A stretch of 46,356 nt of DNA from Fonsecaea monophora. Its lineage: Eukaryota; Ascomycota; Eurotiomycetes; Chaetothyriales; Herpotrichiellaceae. Below are positions 43,442 to 46,356 of the stretch, one piece after another (positions within the stretch are counted from its first letter, which is position 1; the number at the start of each line of letters is the position of its first letter). The stretch covers positions 1 to 46,356 of the forward strand of contig NW_019174103.1 of assembly GCF_001642475.1 (NCBI RefSeq), written 5' to 3'. The translations under genes and the position numbers were made by a program. The notes beneath the pieces were generated by a model that did no database searches, had not been told where the DNA came from, and worked only from the letters and a program-made list of their open reading frames with translations.

Positions 43442-45946
43442 ATGGCTGGTCACGTAACATGTCCACCAGGACTATTATTCTTGACCAAGCACCGTATACT
43501 ACTCTATCTGCACTGTAAAGCAGCTATTCGCCCTGGGAAGGCGATTAAAGTCCACTGGCGTAATGTCCATCAGTGGACAGGCCATCAACTTCAAGATGTA
43601 CTAGCATACGTCGCCACTTTGACAATACAAGACCCCTCCACGGTCTGTATGCCGGCACAGAGTGCCCCGATTCCCGAATTACCCATATTCGCCGGGTATA
43701 GCTATAATGGCTGTGATTACTTGACGCGGAGTCGTAAGCGCCGAGAACGTCACGATCGAGAGGAGTCTCATCCGGAGAGCGAGGCTGGCTGGACTCAGGT
43801 TCAGCTGCAGACATATTCTCATGGTCGATTCGCCAAGTACTGGACTGTTCACGACGAGGAAGAGGAAGAAGAGGAGGGCGACTTTACCACCACTACACCG
43901 CCTTCTATCAGTTTTACGTGGGCTGATATGGTTACGCGCCAGAAGCAACGGGACGATAAACGACGACGGAAGCATCTTGAAGAAGTGGACAACCCGGAGA
44001 ATCTGACTAAGATATCGACATAGGTCAAGGAGATGGGATAGGCCGCCCACTTTGAGGGTAAAAACCCATTATTGATTCATAATGCCAGTGTACTGCCGAC
44101 CACCAAAAAAAGACTCGGTGGTGGGTCTCGTCGGTCACACCACGCTGGCGAGACTCGAGAGCGACAGGAGCAACTAACGGCGGCGGTTGAGAGTGTCGAA
44201 CGAATGATCGTGAAGTGCTGTGAACGTCTTACTCGGGTACCGCACGAGACATTACGCTGGCTAAATGGGATTGACCCCAGCAAAGCTCCACTGATGCCAT
44301 TCAAGGTCAAGAGCTCGAAAAAGTCCATGCTAGACTACCGTGGGTATGTCAAGCGGTATCTGGTCTACTGTCTTCGCGTAGGCTTACTATCCCGTGAGGA
44401 GGCCCAAGCCCAGCACGGCATCACGTTGACCCCCGATCAGCGGCGGCTCTTGGACCAGGTCAGCATCGCCGCCGCGGAAGTGGCTCGCGGCGTGCGATTA
44501 GCACGTAGAGCGGTCAACGCCGACGACGACGACGAGGATCACCAGGGGCGATACCAGGTGCTGGATCGGGCGGTCTTTAAGTTTTAGATTGCGTCGTGGA
44601 AGCAGAATGTAGCATTTCAGGTCTATGTCAACCCGCTCTTACACTTTACCGCCGTATTGGGCATCCGGGAGCTGGGTGGCTGGGTGGAGGCTTCCGTGTT
44701 CACCAGTATGCTGGCTGGCTTGATGTGGTGTGGTCGCGTAGCGATGTTAGAGCATATCTTCGAGACACTGCCGGATGATCCCACCGAGCTCACCACATCC
44801 GACATGGAACATTTCTTCGACCAATATCGCCGGTGGCTCGTGGATGGGACACATACGCCGTTCAGTACCATCGTGCGATGGATGGCGTACGGCAAGGGAT
44901 ATCGAGAGAAGACCGGTGGACAAGCTAAGGTGACGTGGGACCAGGATGGGTTAGGGTTGCGATATCTCGGTCAGCCGATCGCGTTAAGAGACGTCGGGCA
45001 CGCTCTCCAGGCCGGTATGGATAAAGCCACTCGGTTTCTGGATCGACTACTCTTCGAACCGTGGACCACGGCGGCGAAGCGGATTGATCTACCACGGATT
45101 CGAGACTCGCTCGTCTATCAAGGACCCGACCACTCATTCGCCACCGATGCGCGGAATCGATGGCTCCGGCCCGGGTGGGAGTTTCTAGCCGAGCGTGCCC
45201 GTACCACCCATAGGTGGTGGTCTCCCGAGACCGGGTGGAATCGTGCGAAAGTGCAGATATACTTACGATGGGTGAAGGGATTTCAAGCCATTCAACCCGT
45301 TAACAATCATTTGTAGGCCGGGCAGCCCGGTCGAGGACCCGAGGCTATAGAGATGCTCTACTGCGACGTACAGCAGGTGAGTGGGAACGTCAAGGTAGTC
45401 GATGGGTAGGTAGTGCTCATCACCGATCGCGACAAGAGTCGAGCTATCCGCGGATTAGGTCGCAAGGTGGCGCGGTAGCTTTCGCCGTAGGAGAGCCAGA
45501 GGAATGTAGCGTATATCGCGTGGGTGATTCCGTTTAAACAACATCTTCGCGAGGAGATGGGTCTCGCCCAGGTGGACGACTCGCTCATACCGTATCTATG
45601 GAAAGACGCTCGCTCTAGGCTTCACGATACGGCCACACTAAGTGCGGGTTTAGCGCGGTTATTTAGCGCTCACACCGGGGTCGAGCTCGGTATGTCCGCA
45701 TATCGACACTTTACCATCGCGTTAGCGCGCAAAATCAAAGGTATCGTCGTACGGCAGGTGGAGGTGGAGATTGGAGACCGGGCGGTGGACGACTCGATGG
45801 GCAACCAGGTCACCGGTGCGCCGCAACAGAAGGCCAAACTGGACTACATCTGGGATCTGCAGGCCACACACGGCAGCGAGCTAGCCCGTTTACGATACGC
45901 ACTGGATGCCCAGTTCCCCAGCCATCTGCAACCCGAGATACTGTAG
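43442..45946 (+). pseudogene. OrsD/DUF3505-type protein (telomere-linked-helicase-like N-terminus), seven TAG codons
   Basis: One uninterrupted register of 835 codons runs from the ATG to a TAG at 45944. It contains seven internal TAG codons (44021, 44039, 44585, 45314, 45407, 45476, 45488), no other stops and no frameshift. The N-terminus matches OrsD: HCKAAIRPGKAIKVHWRNVHQ-like finger sequence at about 24-44, then PIPELPIFAGYSYNGCDYLT and SRKRRERH near 77-105, and VQLQTY. A cysteine expected in each finger is replaced (YLHC, YNGC), which fits TGY-to-TAY change. An acidic run follows. OrsD domains often precede a helicase in subtelomeric fungal genes; here the frame ends before any helicase motif. 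Later parts (MSAYRHFTIALARK) I cannot assign. The lesions fit light RIP. Confidence 0.7.
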
Positions 45947-46262
45947 GGGAAAAACGGCCCAGGGATGTCAGGTTAGGGCTAGAAATTTCCCTAAAATGAC
46001 CATACAGGAGGGAACCCCCCCGTCGGTCGCAGCTCACTTACTACGATTAAAAGCGTTCCCTGGGGGATAGGATCCATTCTCAGTATTAGTTATCATAAAT
46101 TATAAATTAAAAGTAAGTTTATTAACTTAAATATCCCTAGAACTAGAAGCGTCCCCTGGGGGACAGACCTTTCTCTAGATGAGTCCCATCTCTCGTACTA
46201 CGAGATCCCGTCCGAGAGTTCTAGCTGAAACGTCCCCTAGGGGCCAGACCCCTCTCAGGGTT
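45939..46262 (+). repeat. Subtelomere-like repeat, right copy
   Basis: The sequence starts within the last codons of the preceding frame (atactgtaggg) and matches 28331-28450, with CpA retained where the left copy has TpA. After a variant unit at about 46050 and a stretch of unrelated AT-rich sequence, tandem units beginning gcgtcccctgggggacagac and acgtcccctaggggccagac appear from 46149 and 46230, like those at 28446. Confidence 0.8.
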
Positions 46263-46356
46263 GGTCCGGTCCCTTAACCCCCACCAACGCTGCCAACCAA
46301 CCACCCATCTCATATCCCCGGGGTACCCACTACCTACAAAACAAAACACAACCACA
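46263..46356. other. Right edge of window, CA-rich unmutated sequence
   Basis: The last 90 bp are rich in CA and AC (for example acaaaacaaaacacaaccac), the opposite of the RIP-damaged block. They may belong to a new gene island or to the 5' part of another feature. Nothing can be called. Confidence 0.4.

Noticed and set aside
43442..45946. Reassignment of TAG to an amino acid, because the long frame has only TAG stops.
   Set aside because: All intact genes nearby use the standard code and some end in TAG. The excess of TAG is fully explained by C-to-T change at CAG and TGG under RIP.
1..46356. tRNA, rRNA or other structured RNA genes.
   Set aside because: I saw no cloverleaf with A- and B-box sequences and no rRNA segments, but a covariance-model search was not possible, so small RNAs could be missed.

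Overview
The window is nuclear DNA of a filamentous ascomycete, most likely an Eurotiales-type mould (Aspergillus/Penicillium relatives; the genus is inference). The evidence is genes with many 42-65 nt introns (GT..AG, CTAAC-type branch sites), fungus-specific families (Zn2Cys6/fungal_trans regulator, TRI12-like efflux pump, OrsD/DUF3505) and repeats carrying the C-to-T/G-to-A scars of repeat-induced point mutation (RIP). The layout of gene islands between RIP-damaged repeats, plus an OrsD-type pseudogene of the kind found near telomeres, suggests a subtelomeric or accessory region. All gene models below were spliced by hand; for each multi-exon gene the exon lengths sum to a multiple of three.

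Region A (about 1.5-9.5 kb) is a small oxidative cluster: an SDR, a Baeyer-Villiger-type flavin monooxygenase, a TRI12-like MFS efflux pump transcribed divergently from it, and a 2-oxoglutarate/Fe(II) dioxygenase. There is no PKS, NRPS or terpene synthase in the window, so it looks like a tailoring, detoxification or export cassette. It lies between two inverted copies of one RIP-damaged repeat (313-620, and 10320-10550 plus 11140-11228). The right copy is split by about 590 bp that includes an LTR-like fragment.

Region B (about 12.3-28.1 kb) looks like a sugar or sugar-acid catabolic cluster: SDR, gluconokinase-like kinase, Gfo/Idh/MocA dehydrogenase, a 15-exon Zn2Cys6 regulator, a flavin monooxygenase with an NTF2-like N-terminus, an aldo/keto reductase, a lactonase-type beta-propeller and a sugar MFS transporter. 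Uptake, oxidation to a lactone, lactone opening and phosphorylation of the aldonate would form a coherent non-canonical route. The substrate cannot be read from sequence.

Region C (about 28.3-46.4 kb) is a graveyard of repeats. It starts with about 81-bp tandem repeats, then a complete but dead Ty3/Gypsy element (29130-36830, two 423-bp LTRs) that also carries a decayed reverse-strand ORF. Next is a RIP-mutated SNF2-family helicase pseudogene (about 37.3-41.8 kb). It has long hairpin-bearing introns, at least one of them confirmed by frame, and a 36-bp coding minisatellite. Last is a mildly mutated OrsD-type reading frame (43442-45946) whose only lesions are seven in-frame TAG codons. The sequence directly after that frame is repeated at 28331 beside the sugar transporter, so the block is bracketed by copies of one repeat family.
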